Below, in pieces: positions 8,766 through 17,061 of a stretch of 64,000 bases of DNA (its first letter is position 1; the number at the start of each line of letters is the position of its first letter). The position numbers and the translations under genes are program-made. The stretch is from Pusillimonas sp. T7-7 (GTDB lineage: Bacteria; Pseudomonadota; Gammaproteobacteria; Burkholderiales; Burkholderiaceae_B), in the NCBI RefSeq assembly GCF_000209655.1, contig NC_015458.1, forward strand, positions 558,001 through 622,000, given 5' to 3'. A model generated the notes under the pieces. That model had not been told where the DNA came from. It worked only from the letters and a program-made list of their open reading frames with translations, and did no database searches.

Positions 8766-9866
8766 ATGACATTCACCGCAGCGAAAACTTGGATACTGGG
8801 CGCCGCTCTTGCCGCAACCATGGCGTCGGCGTGGGGTCAGGATAGGGTTGTCAATGTTTACAACTGGGCTGAATATACAGCCCCCGACACAATTTCCGGT
8901 TTTGAGCAGGCGACCGGCATCAAGGCCCGCTATGATGTCTTTGACAGCAACGATATTCTGCAGGCCAAGCTCCTGACGGGCAAGTCAGGCTACGACGTCG
9001 TGGTGCCTTCCACGCATTATGCAGCCCGCCAGATCAAGGGCGGCCTGTTCCAAAAGCTGGACAAGTCCAAGATCCCCAACTGGAAGTACCTGGACCAGGC
9101 CATCATGGATATCGTTGCGACAGTGGATCCGGGCAACGAGTACCTGGTGCCCTGGGGCTACGGCACCAACGGGCTGGGCTATAACGTGACCAAGGTTCGC
9201 GAGATTCTGGGTGAAGACGCGCCGCTTAACAGCTGGGACATGCTGTTCAAGCCTGAACACGCGGAAAAGCTCAAGGCCTGCGGTATTTCCGTACTGGACG
9301 AAGCCGCCCAGGTTTTTCCCGCCGTACTCCACTACCTGGGCAAAGACCCCAACAGCAGCGAACCGGAAGACTACAAACAGGCCCTGGCCCTGTTGAAAAC
9401 CATCCGTCCTTATATCCGGCAGTTCAGCTCATCGGGCTATATCGATGAGTTGGCTGCAGGCGATCTGTGCATGGTGTATGGCTTTTCTGGTGATGTCATG
9501 ATCGCCGCCCATCGTGCGCGTGAGGCAGGCAAGGGCTACAAGATTGATTATGTCATTCCTGACGGGGGAGCCCCGGTGTGGTTCGATACCATGGCCATAC
9601 CCAAAGGCGCAGCCAACGTAGACGAAGCATTGGCGTTCATCAACTATATCGAAACGCCTCAGGTACATGCTGCCATCACCAATACCATGTTCTACCCCAA
9701 TGCCAACAAAGAGGCGCGCAAGTATGTGGTGAAAGAGGTTGCCGACAACCCCATGATCTATCCGCCGCCCGAGGTTTCCAAGACCTTGTATGTCATACAG
9801 CCTCAGCCCTTGCCCATCTTGCGTCTGCAAACCAGCATGTGGGCTGAGCTGAAGTCGGGGCGTTAG
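8766..9866 (+). CDS. potF: Periplasmic polyamine-binding protein PotF-like
   Basis: This is the substrate-binding component of a spermidine/putrescine ABC importer. The 366-residue precursor starts with a Sec signal peptide (charged start, hydrophobic core, AXA-type site near WGQ at about residue 24), followed by VVNVYNWAEY, the typical start of mature PotF/PotD proteins, and the family segment YDVVVPSTHY. The ATG at 8766 has GGGGGAAGC at 8751-8759 upstream; an earlier in-frame start at 8742 adds eight residues without a better site. The genes for the ATPase and both permeases follow in order, so the cluster is a complete transporter. Putrescine preference is inferred from PotF-like features. 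Confidence 0.92.
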   Translation: MTFTAAKTWILGAALAATMASAWGQDRVVNVYNWAEYTAPDTISGFEQATGIKARYDVFDSNDILQAKLLTGKSGYDVVVPSTHYAARQIKGGLFQKLDKSKIPNWKYLDQAIMDIVATVDPGNEYLVPWGYGTNGLGYNVTKVREILGEDAPLNSWDMLFKPEHAEKLKACGISVLDEAAQVFPAVLHYLGKDPNSSEPEDYKQALALLKTIRPYIRQFSSSGYIDELAAGDLCMVYGFSGDVMIAAHRAREAGKGYKIDYVIPDGGAPVWFDTMAIPKGAANVDEALAFINYIETPQVHAAITNTMFYPNANKEARKYVVKEVADNPMIYPPPEVSKTLYVIQPQPLPILRLQTSMWAELKSGR

Positions 9867-9920
9867 GGCCTTCAGGCTTGAACGCGATCTCCTTGAATAG
9901 TTATTAACAGGCCCTGAACC

Positions 9921-11051
9921 ATGCTGGACGGTCGATCTGCTGCATACCCATGGTCTGGCGACGCCGATGAGTTCGTCAGGCTCGAGGATGTCGTCAAAAT
10001 TTACGATGATACGGTTGCTGTCCAATCGGTCAGCCTTTCCGTGCCGCGTCACGAACTCTTCGCCTTGCTCGGCAGTTCCGGTTCGGGCAAATCGACCCTG
10101 CTTCGTATGCTGGCCGGCTTCGAAGAGGTGACTTCGGGGCGCATCTATCTCGATAACGAAGACATCACCGACCTGCCGCCGTATCGGCGACCGGTGAACA
10201 TGATGTTCCAGTCTTATGCCTTGTTTCCTCACATGAGCGTCGAAGCCAACGTAGCCTTTGGCCTCAAGCAGGAAGGGGTGGCCAAGAACGAGATTCATGA
10301 GCGCGTGTTCGAAGCGCTGGATCTGGTGCAGATGGCCGGTTTTGCACGGCGTAAGCCGCATCAATTGTCAGGCGGACAGCAACAGCGCGTCGCCCTGGCC
10401 CGCAGTCTGGTGAAGAGACCCAAGCTCTTGCTGCTTGATGAACCCATGTCGGCCCTGGATAAAAAAATACGCCAGAAGACGCAGGTGGAGCTGGTCAAGA
10501 TTCTTGAGCAGGTCGGGGTTACCTGCATACTGGTGACCCACGATCAGGAAGAAGCCATGACCATGGCCGACCGGCTGGCAGTCATGAGCGAAGGCCAGAT
10601 TGTCCAGTGCGGTACGCCGCAGGATGTCTACACCTTTCCCAACTCGCGCTTTGTTGCCGGCTTTATCGGGTCGACCAATTTATTCACTGGCACCATCGTG
10701 GTGGATGAAGCCGATCATGTGTTGATAGAAAGCGCCGACCTGGCTCGTCCTTTGTATGTCAATCATGGTGTGAACGAGCCGCTGGGCATGGAAGTGCATG
10801 TATCCATACGGCCCGAACATATCAGGGTGTTGCGTGAGCAGCCTGAATCAGAGCATAACTGGGCGCACGGCATGGTCAATCATGTAGCCTGGATGGGCAG
10901 TTACGCTCGCTACCAGATTCGTCTGGACAGCGGCCACGCTATCGAGGCTACCGTGCCCAGTCTCGTGCTGGCGCAGGCGGATGCGCCAGGGCTGGATGAC
11001 GAGGTGTATGTTGCCTGGTCCAACGACAGCGCCACTGTGCTGCCATCATGA
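9921..11051 (+). CDS. potG: Polyamine ABC transporter ATP-binding protein PotG-like
   Basis: This 376-residue ATPase energises polyamine uptake from the cytoplasmic side. It has Walker A GSSGSGKST at residues 51-59, the Q-loop segment FQSYALFPHM, the ABC signature LSGGQQQR near residue 150, Walker B LLLLDEP, and a C-terminal TOBE regulatory domain with SIRPEHIRV. Length and domain order are normal for PotA/PotG. The stop overlaps the next ATG (ATGA), giving translational coupling with the permeases. It starts 54 bases after potF. Confidence 0.94.
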   Translation: MLDGRSAAYPWSGDADEFVRLEDVVKIYDDTVAVQSVSLSVPRHELFALLGSSGSGKSTLLRMLAGFEEVTSGRIYLDNEDITDLPPYRRPVNMMFQSYALFPHMSVEANVAFGLKQEGVAKNEIHERVFEALDLVQMAGFARRKPHQLSGGQQQRVALARSLVKRPKLLLLDEPMSALDKKIRQKTQVELVKILEQVGVTCILVTHDQEEAMTMADRLAVMSEGQIVQCGTPQDVYTFPNSRFVAGFIGSTNLFTGTIVVDEADHVLIESADLARPLYVNHGVNEPLGMEVHVSIRPEHIRVLREQPESEHNWAHGMVNHVAWMGSYARYQIRLDSGHAIEATVPSLVLAQADAPGLDDEVYVAWSNDSATVLPS

Positions 11052-11965
11052 ACGGCCTGTCCTGGCATTCCGCACGCTTGCGACGGCTGCTGGCCATTGC
11101 GCCGCCATTCCTGTGGCTGGGGCTGTTTCTGCTGTTGCCGTTCTTGCTGGTTCTTAAAATCAGTTTTTCGGATCTGCGCTTCGGCATTCCCCCGTACACG
11201 CCTCTGGCCGAGATCAAAGAGCAAACGCTGACGCTGGCGCTCAGCTTGCGTGGCTATGCCTTGTTATTCAGCGACAGCCTGTATATCGCCACTTATCTGA
11301 ATTCGGTCAAAATGGCGGCGATCACCACACTGTGCTGCATGGCCTTGGGCTATCCCATGGCCTATTACATTGCGCGTTCGAATCCGGCCACACGCAACCT
11401 GTTGTTGCTGGGAGTTATCCTGCCGTTTTGGACATCGTTGCTGCTGCGCGTATATGCCTGGGTGGGCATCTTGCGCAATGACGGTTTGCTGAACAATTTG
11501 CTGCAATGGCTGGGCCTGATCGATACGCCTCTGGAAATCTACCGTACCGACCTGGCGGTATATATTGGCCTGGTCTATGCATATCTGCCATTTTTTATCC
11601 TCCCGCTCTATGCCACGCTGGTCAAGCTGGACTTGCGTTTGCTGGAAGCGGCCTACGATCTGGGGGCGCGGCCCTGGCGCGCCTTTCTTCACGTGACGCT
11701 GCCGCTATCCATGCCTGGTGTGATCGCGGGGGCCATGCTGGTATTCATACCTTCGGTAGGCGAGTACGTGATTCCTGAAATGCTGGGCGGCGCCGATACG
11801 CTCATGATGGGGCGGGTCATGTGGAACGAGTTCTTCAACAATGCCGACTGGCCTATGGCCGCGGCGGTCACATGCGTCATGGTGTTGTTGCTGCTCATTC
11901 CGCTGGTCATTTTCCAGCGTAATCAGGCCAGGCAAATGGCCGGGCACAGTACGAGGCTGACATGA
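11048..11965 (+). CDS. potH: Polyamine ABC transporter permease PotH-like
   Basis: This is the first inner-membrane permease of the polyamine importer, 305 residues with about six membrane helices. The cytoplasmic EAA loop, which contacts the ATPase, reads LEAAYDLGARPWRAFLHVTL near residues 200-220. The GEYVIPEMLGG segment after it is typical of PotB/PotH. Both ends overlap neighbouring genes by four bases (ATGA), consistent with one polycistronic message and fixed stoichiometry with the second permease. Confidence 0.93.
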   Translation: MNGLSWHSARLRRLLAIAPPFLWLGLFLLLPFLLVLKISFSDLRFGIPPYTPLAEIKEQTLTLALSLRGYALLFSDSLYIATYLNSVKMAAITTLCCMALGYPMAYYIARSNPATRNLLLLGVILPFWTSLLLRVYAWVGILRNDGLLNNLLQWLGLIDTPLEIYRTDLAVYIGLVYAYLPFFILPLYATLVKLDLRLLEAAYDLGARPWRAFLHVTLPLSMPGVIAGAMLVFIPSVGEYVIPEMLGGADTLMMGRVMWNEFFNNADWPMAAAVTCVMVLLLLIPLVIFQRNQARQMAGHSTRLT

Positions 11966-12765
11966 TACGGCCTCATCCTTTTCTGCGGGCGCTTGCACTG
12001 ACAGTGGGCTTTGCCTTCCTGTATTTGCCCATATTGTGCCTGATGGTTTTTTCCTTCAACGACTCCTCCATGATGACCTCTTGGACGGGTTTCTCGCTGA
12101 AATGGTATGTCGAGCTTTTCAAGGACCAGGCCTTGCTCGACGCCGCCCGATTGTCGCTGCTGATCGCTGCACTGACCGCAACGGCGGCGGTGGTGATCGG
12201 CACTTGGGCTGCCTATGTCCTGGCGCGCATGGGGCGTTTTCGCGGCGTTTCCCTATACATAGGCATGGTCAGCGCACCCTTGGTGGTGCCTGAAGTCGTG
12301 CTGGGCATTTCCTTGCTGCTGATGTTTGTCGAGGTCGGTGATATGCTGGGCTGGCCCGCAGGCAATGGGGTGTTCACCATCTGGGTGGGGCATGTCACCC
12401 TGTGCATGGCCTATGTGGCGGTCATCATACAAGCCCGCATACGCGATCTGGACCGCTCTCTTGAAGAGGCTGCGCTCGATCTCGGCGCCACGCCCTTGAA
12501 AGTGTTCTTCGTCGTTACTTTGCCGCTGATTTTTCCGGCTTTGCTGGCTGCCTGGCTGCTGGCTTTCACTTTATCGCTCGACGATGTGGTGATCGCTTCT
12601 TTTTTGTCGGGTCCGGGCTATACCACCTTGCCGCTCGAGGTATTTTCACGGGTCAGGCTGGGCCTGAAACCCGAAATCAATGCGCTGGCCACCTTGTTCA
12701 TTCTGGTGGTCGGCCTGTTTGTTGTGGTGGCCAACCGTGTGCAATGGCGCCGGCAAGCCCAATAA
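11962..12765 (+). CDS. potI: Polyamine ABC transporter permease PotI-like
   Basis: This is the second permease of the importer, 267 residues with about six helices. Recognisable family features are the FNDSSMMTSWTGFSLKWY segment after the first helix (common in PotC/PotI), the EAA loop LEEAALDLGATPLKVFFVVTL near residue 172, and SLDDVVIASFLSGPG near the end. It overlaps potH by four bases. The small ArsC-like gene follows after nine bases, so that gene may share the transcript. Confidence 0.93.
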   Translation: MIRPHPFLRALALTVGFAFLYLPILCLMVFSFNDSSMMTSWTGFSLKWYVELFKDQALLDAARLSLLIAALTATAAVVIGTWAAYVLARMGRFRGVSLYIGMVSAPLVVPEVVLGISLLLMFVEVGDMLGWPAGNGVFTIWVGHVTLCMAYVAVIIQARIRDLDRSLEEAALDLGATPLKVFFVVTLPLIFPALLAAWLLAFTLSLDDVVIASFLSGPGYTTLPLEVFSRVRLGLKPEINALATLFILVVGLFVVVANRVQWRRQAQ

Positions 12766-12774
12766 AGGATCAAT

Positions 12775-13131
12775 ATGAAAACCGTCATGCTTTACGGACT
12801 GAAAAAATGCAGTACCTGTATCAAGGCCACCAAATGGCTGGAGCAGGGCAGCATTGCGTTCAACTTCATCGATTATCGCGACCATCCGCTTGCTCCCGAG
12901 CAGCTCAAGGCCTGGGCCCAGGAACTGGGCGCTTGGGAAAAGTTGGTCAACCGGGCCTCCATGACCTGGCGTAATCTGCCCGATGAACGCAAGACGCCGA
13001 ATACCGACGGGCTGTGGCTGGACCTGATCGCCGAATACCCGGCATTGGTCAGGCGGCCGGTCACTGTAACCGGCGATGGCCGCGTCCATGTCGGTTTTTC
13101 AGAAAAAAAATACAGCGAACTATTCGCCTGA
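12775..13131 (+). CDS. ArsC/Spx family reductase-like protein (YffB type)
   Basis: This 118-residue thioredoxin-fold protein has the N-terminal CSTC motif (C12, C15) in YGLKKCSTCIKA and the C-terminal RRPVTVTGDGRVHVGF, with the Arg-Pro segment conserved across the ArsC/Spx/YffB family. Family members reduce arsenate or glutathione adducts, or are of unknown function. The CxxC with YGLKKC... resembles YffB more than true arsenate reductase, and no arsenic genes are nearby. It lies nine bases after potI and sixteen before rpiA, so it could belong to either transcript. Confidence 0.83.
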   Translation: MKTVMLYGLKKCSTCIKATKWLEQGSIAFNFIDYRDHPLAPEQLKAWAQELGAWEKLVNRASMTWRNLPDERKTPNTDGLWLDLIAEYPALVRRPVTVTGDGRVHVGFSEKKYSELFA

Positions 13132-13146
13132 TACAAAGGTTCAAAC

Positions 13147-13827
13147 ATGCTTACCCAAACGGAACTCAAACAGAATGTGGCTGATGCGGCCGTGCAATTC
13201 GCGCTGCCGTTTCTGGCTCCCGATGTCATCCTGGGGGTCGGCACCGGGTCGACGGTAGACCTTTTCATTGATGCCCTGGCTCCCTATAAAGACCGTTTTC
13301 GTGCTGCTGTATCCAGCTCCGAGCGCAGCTCGGCACGTATGGCGTCCCTGGGTATTCAGGTTCTCGATCTGAACCAGGTTTCGGGCATGCCCTTGTATAT
13401 CGATGGGGCCGACGAATTCGATCACGCGTTGAATATGATCAAGGGCGGAGGCGGCGCGCTCACCCGCGAAAAAATTGTTGCCTCGGTGGCGCAGCGTTTT
13501 GTATGCATTGTTGATGAATCAAAAAGAGTTGAAACACTGGGCCACTTTCCCCTGCCGGTCGAAGTCATACCGATGGCGCGCGAGGTTGTTTCCCGGCGTC
13601 TGGTCGAGCTGGGGGGCACACCCGTGTTAAGACGTGATTTCGTGACAGACAATGGCTGCCAGATCCTGGACGTATCAGGGCTCCGTATTACAGCACCGGT
13701 CGAAACAGAGGCGTTGATCAACAATATTCCAGGCGTGGTTTGCTGCGGGCTTTTTGCCCTGGCCGGTGCCGACATCGTGCTGATGTCCACTCAGGAAGGA
13801 GTGCGTCAGTTCGTCAAAGACGCATAA
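13147..13827 (+). CDS. rpiA: Ribose-5-phosphate isomerase A
   Basis: RpiA interconverts ribose 5-phosphate and ribulose 5-phosphate in the pentose phosphate pathway. The 226-residue protein has the phosphate-binding GVGTGSTV (near residue 31), the active-site DGADEFD with the catalytic aspartates, KGGGGALTREKI containing the general base glutamate and the lysine, and a VDESK segment. Length is standard for the enzyme. The ATG is sixteen bases after the ArsC-like gene. The stop is followed at once by the candidate Pho box that precedes phoU. Confidence 0.96.
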   Translation: MLTQTELKQNVADAAVQFALPFLAPDVILGVGTGSTVDLFIDALAPYKDRFRAAVSSSERSSARMASLGIQVLDLNQVSGMPLYIDGADEFDHALNMIKGGGGALTREKIVASVAQRFVCIVDESKRVETLGHFPLPVEVIPMAREVVSRRLVELGGTPVLRRDFVTDNGCQILDVSGLRITAPVETEALINNIPGVVCCGLFALAGADIVLMSTQEGVRQFVKDA

Positions 13828-13832
13828 AAAAT

Positions 13833-13850
13833 TTGTCATAATCACGTCAT
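13833..13850 (+). promoter_or_regulatory. Candidate Pho box upstream of phoU
   Basis: Two heptamers, TTGTCAT (13833-13839) and ACGTCAT (13844-13850), are separated by four bases, giving the 11-base period of a PhoB site. Against the consensus half-site CTGTCAT they match at 6/7 and 5/7 positions. The pair lies about 100 bases before the phoU ATG and directly after the rpiA stop. A further GTCAT-less AT-rich stretch follows. PhoB control of phoU fits the known Pho regulon; the site is inferred from spacing and sequence only. Confidence 0.55.
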
Positions 13851-13950
13851 AATGGATGTGTAACCTTGCAGAGCGGGCATGGGCTACACAATCGCCAATG
13901 ATAGTGCTACGCTACTTTATTACTTATTCTTGCGCTGACCAAAGGTTGAC

Positions 13951-14736
13951 ATGATCGAGCATACCAACAAGCAATTTCACACCGACCTTGAAACGACCCG
14001 TTCCATGTTCCTGCAAATGGGCGGGCTGGTCGAGGCGATGGTCAAAGATGGCATGGATGCCCTGGCCACGGGCAACATGGGTCTGGTCGATCGAGTGCGC
14101 GAACGTGAAAAAGAAGTCAATGGGCTGGAAGTCGACATCGACGAGCGCATCAGTCTGCTCATCGCACGCAACCAGCCTACGGCAATCGACTTGCGCTTGC
14201 TTCTGTCAGTATCCAAAATGCTGACCGATATGGAACGCTGCGGTGACGAAGCGGAAAAAATCGCCAAGATGGCGCGACGCCTGCACGAAAATAACGGCAA
14301 CTATGAGCCCGTGGTCGAACTGCGCCATATGGCGACCTTCGTCACCTCCATGATCCGTGACGCACTCGACGCGTTCGCCCGCATGGACCCTATCCACGCG
14401 GCGCAAGTCGTGCGCAACGACAAGGAAGTCGACAAGGAATGGAAGGGCTCGTTGCGCCATGTCATTACCTACATGATCGAAGATCCTCGCACTATCTCGC
14501 GCTCTATTGATTTGATCTTTATTGCCCGCGCGCTGGAACGTATCGGCGACCATGCCAAGAACATGGCTGAACGGGTCATCTATATGGTCCATGGCGATGA
14601 TGTACGCCATATGGGCCTGAAAAACACCGAACGCCTGGCGCGCGGCGAACCTTTGCTTGAGCAAACTGTCGCCGACAAATCAACTGACGCTGAAGCAGGG
14701 GCCAAGCCGATCGAGTCCGAAAACCAGCAAGGCTGA
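13951..14736 (+). CDS. phoU: Phosphate signalling protein PhoU
   Basis: PhoU is a cytoplasmic negative regulator that links the PstSCAB phosphate importer to the PhoR/PhoB two-component system. The 261-residue protein is all-helical and contains two PhoU repeats with the usual metal-binding signatures (MERCGDEAEKIAKMARRL in the first half and ALERIGDHAKNMAERVIYM in the second), followed by a longer acidic tail. The pst genes that often precede phoU are absent here; instead a candidate Pho box lies upstream, so phoU appears to have its own promoter. A strong hairpin terminator follows. Confidence 0.95.
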   Translation: MIEHTNKQFHTDLETTRSMFLQMGGLVEAMVKDGMDALATGNMGLVDRVREREKEVNGLEVDIDERISLLIARNQPTAIDLRLLLSVSKMLTDMERCGDEAEKIAKMARRLHENNGNYEPVVELRHMATFVTSMIRDALDAFARMDPIHAAQVVRNDKEVDKEWKGSLRHVITYMIEDPRTISRSIDLIFIARALERIGDHAKNMAERVIYMVHGDDVRHMGLKNTERLARGEPLLEQTVADKSTDAEAGAKPIESENQQG

Positions 14737-14762
14737 ACAGCAAACAGAAAACTTATAAGAAA

Positions 14763-14801
14763 AGCGGCGAACCATCTGTTGATGGTTCGCCGCTTTTTTG
14801 T
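14763..14801. terminator. Bidirectional terminator between phoU and yggX
   Basis: A perfect 15-base stem (AAGCGGCGAACCATC at 14763-14777 with its complement at 14782-14796) encloses a TGTT loop and is flanked by A-run on the left and T-run on the right. Both genes run towards it, so it can end transcription in either direction. Confidence 0.9.
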
Positions 14802-14815
14802 ATCGTCGTCAGCGT

Positions 14816-15088
14816 TTATTCCGACGGCGGTACGTAGCCCTGGGCTTCGACGTTGGCGTCTTCAAACAAAAAGCTTTGCATCTGCTCGGCCAGATATTTG
14901 CGGGCCCGTGCATCGGCCAGATTCAGACGGTTTTCGTTAACGAGCCGGGTTTGGGTGTCCATCCATTGCGCCCAGGCTTCTTTCGAGATGCTTTGCCAGA
15001 TGCGTACCCCGAGTTCACCCGGATACGGCGGATAATCCAGGCCCTCGGCTTCGCGTTTGAGTTTTGCACATTGAACCATGCGTGCCAT
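14816..15088 (-). CDS. yggX: Probable Fe(2+)-trafficking protein YggX
   Basis: This 90-residue protein has the full YggX layout: [21 protein letters not shown] with the conserved C7 at the start, then [19 protein letters not shown] and the [13 protein letters not shown] segment. Family members protect iron-sulphur clusters from oxidation and are thought to carry ferrous iron. The gene ends fifteen bases from the hairpin shared with phoU. The ATG at 15088 has an AAGGT-type ribosome site ahead of it and a possible TACAAT -10 element at 15127-15132 (minus strand). Confidence 0.94.
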   Translation of the reverse strand: MARMVQCAKLKREAEGLDYPPYPGELGVRIWQSISKEAWAQWMDTQTRLVNENRLNLADARARKYLAEQMQSFLFEDANVEAQGYVPPSE

Positions 15089-15174
15089 AAGAATCTTACC
15101 TTCAGAACGAGTTGGCTAATATGCCTATTGTACCGGCTTGGGCTTATGCGCGGCATTCTGGGTTTTAAGACTGT

Positions 15175-15786
15175 TTAGTGCCCGGTATGTGTGATCATCA
15201 CGATTTTTGAAACCAGTTCAGCCGTATTTTTCGCGCCAAGCTTTTTCATCACGCGCGCTCGATGGACCTCCACCGTACGGTGTGAAATACCCAGCGCTAT
15301 GGCTGTTTCCTTGCATGTCAGCCCGTTGACGATGAATCCGGACACTTCCTGTTCGCGGGGAGTCAGGTCAGTGGTCTTGGTTTCGTTGTGCCGGATACGG
15401 TCAAAGCTCCAGATCATCAGCTTGAAAGGCTCATCTGGCGTCAGGGTCACCCCTCGGGCGCGCGCCCAAAAAATCTGTCCGTTTCTGTGCTGCATGAAGC
15501 GCTCGTCTTCATAGCTGGTGGAGTCATGCAGCGCCCTCAGGCAGCGCTCGCCGATTTCATGATAGTCGGCCCGGTTGGGGTAGAGCCTTAGAATCAATTC
15601 GTTTGTAAGCTCATCAATACTGAAGCCGAACAAGGCGGCAAAAGCTTTGTTGCACTGCAATATTCGCCGATTTTCAGTAATGATCTGAGGTGCGGGTGAC
15701 TCCTTGAAAGCGAGCTCATTCAATATGTTCGGGGCCTGCTCGCCTTCTTGAGGGAGCGCTGATTCTGATCGTTTCTTTGGGGCCAT
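15175..15786 (-). CDS. PAS domain-containing LuxR-family transcriptional regulator
   Basis: This 203-residue regulator has an N-terminal PAS sensory domain (about residues 20-130, with the NRRILQCNKAFAALFGFS start and a HRNGQIFWARARG strand) and a C-terminal LuxR helix-turn-helix (about residues 138-200, LTPREQEVSGFIVNGLTCKE and ISHRTVEVHRARVMKKLGAKN). It lacks a receiver domain, so it is a one-component regulator of the short PAS-LuxR kind. It is divergent from the thiolase-led cluster with about 95 bases between starts, including an inverted repeat, so it probably controls that cluster and itself. The ligand is unknown. Confidence 0.86.
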   Translation of the reverse strand: MAPKKRSESALPQEGEQAPNILNELAFKESPAPQIITENRRILQCNKAFAALFGFSIDELTNELILRLYPNRADYHEIGERCLRALHDSTSYEDERFMQHRNGQIFWARARGVTLTPDEPFKLMIWSFDRIRHNETKTTDLTPREQEVSGFIVNGLTCKETAIALGISHRTVEVHRARVMKKLGAKNTAELVSKIVMITHTGH

Positions 15787-15811
15787 AATTTTCGCTGACT
15801 ACTTATGTGTG

Positions 15812-15839
15812 TACGTATCTGCCCGTATAGACATACGTA
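15812..15839. promoter_or_regulatory. Inverted repeat in the regulator/thiolase divergent promoter
   Basis: TACGTAT (15812-15818) and ATACGTA (15833-15839) form a perfect inverted repeat with a 14-base spacer; a further CGTAT occurs inside at 15824-15828. It lies 26 bases upstream of the regulator ATG and 43 upstream of the thiolase ATG. The position suits an operator for the PAS-LuxR protein; binding is inferred. Confidence 0.5.
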
Positions 15840-15881
15840 TTCGTGTTTGCCAATATAGCCGAAATTGGACAGGAGACGAAA

Positions 15882-17060
15882 ATGCAGAATCAACCCATAT
15901 CGATAGTGGGCAGCGGCCATACCAAATTCGGCCGGCTCGATGCCCTTACGCTTGAAGACCTTATTGTGTCTGCTGCCCAAGAGGCCCTCGAAGAAGCGCA
16001 AATCGCTGCGGCCGAGATCGATGCGGTTTATCTCGGGCACTTCAATTCCGGGCTGGTGCCCGACGGCTTTGCTTCATCCCTGATTCATCAGGCCTCTCCC
16101 GATTTGCGTTTCAAGCCGGCAACCCGCTGCGAGAATGCCTGCGCATCGGGGGCCGCCGCCATTTTTTCCGCCATCAATGCCATCAACGCAGGCGAGGCAG
16201 ATCTCGTCCTGGTGGTGGGCGCCGAAAAAATGACGTCCCGCAGCACGCCCGAAGTAACGGCTGCGCTGGCGGGTGCAGGCTACCAAAACGACGCCCAAGA
16301 GGCGGGTCTTAGTTTTCCGGGGCTATTCGGCATAGCCGCAACCCAATATACCGAGCGCTACCAAAGCCCCCTGGAAGCCATGGCCCGCATTGCCTCCAAG
16401 AATCATCACAACGCCTTGTCCAATCCTTTGGCTCAAATGCACCGTGAAATGAGCTTCGAGGCCTGCAATACGGTTTCCGAAAAAAATCCACTCATCGCCG
16501 ACCCCTTGCGCTTGACCGATTGCTCGCTGATTACCGATGGTGCGGCGGCCATTGTGCTGGCCAGCCCCGAGCGTGCCAAATCTTTCAAACGCCGGGTTGC
16601 CATTCGCGGCAAGGCACAGGTCAACGATTTCCTGCCGCTGTCCAAGCGTGACTTTCTTGCTTTCGAGGGGCCCGAAAAAGCCATAGGCGATGCCATGAAG
16701 AAAGCGGGCGTGTCCTTGAATGACATCAGCTTTGCCGAGGTGCACGACTGTTTCACGATTGCCGAACTGCTTATTTACGAAGCCATGGGTCTGGCGCCCA
16801 AAGGCCAGGGCTATCGGGCGCTGGAAGAAGGTACGGTGATGCGTGGGGGCGCGCTGCCCGTCAATCTGTCGGGCGGCCTCAAGGCCAAAGGCCACCCTGT
16901 GGGCGCCACAGGCGTTTCCATGCACGCCATATCGTTCCGTCAGCTTACTGGGCAGGCCGGCGATCTGCAGCTCGATGGCGCCAATCTTGGGCTGGTGTTC
17001 AATATGGGCGGCGCTGCTGTGGCCAGCTACGCCTCGGTGCTGGAAGCAAAGCAGGCCTGA
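15882..17060 (+). CDS. SCPx-type thiolase family protein (acetyl-CoA acetyltransferase-like)
   Basis: This 392-residue protein has a thiolase fold of the lipid-transfer (SCP2-thiolase) branch. The nucleophilic cysteine is C87 in ENACASGAAA; the HDCFTIAELL and KGHPVGATG motifs supply the other catalytic residues. It would carry out CoA-dependent cleavage or formation of a beta-ketoacyl-CoA, in a degradation pathway by context. The ATG at 15882 has AGGAGA at 15871; the longer GTG start at 15843 is unlikely. The acyl-CoA ligase starts two bases after its stop. Many relatives are paired with a DUF35 OB-fold protein, and none is seen here. Confidence 0.85.
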   Translation: MQNQPISIVGSGHTKFGRLDALTLEDLIVSAAQEALEEAQIAAAEIDAVYLGHFNSGLVPDGFASSLIHQASPDLRFKPATRCENACASGAAAIFSAINAINAGEADLVLVVGAEKMTSRSTPEVTAALAGAGYQNDAQEAGLSFPGLFGIAATQYTERYQSPLEAMARIASKNHHNALSNPLAQMHREMSFEACNTVSEKNPLIADPLRLTDCSLITDGAAAIVLASPERAKSFKRRVAIRGKAQVNDFLPLSKRDFLAFEGPEKAIGDAMKKAGVSLNDISFAEVHDCFTIAELLIYEAMGLAPKGQGYRALEEGTVMRGGALPVNLSGGLKAKGHPVGATGVSMHAISFRQLTGQAGDLQLDGANLGLVFNMGGAAVASYASVLEAKQA

Positions 17061-17061
17061 T

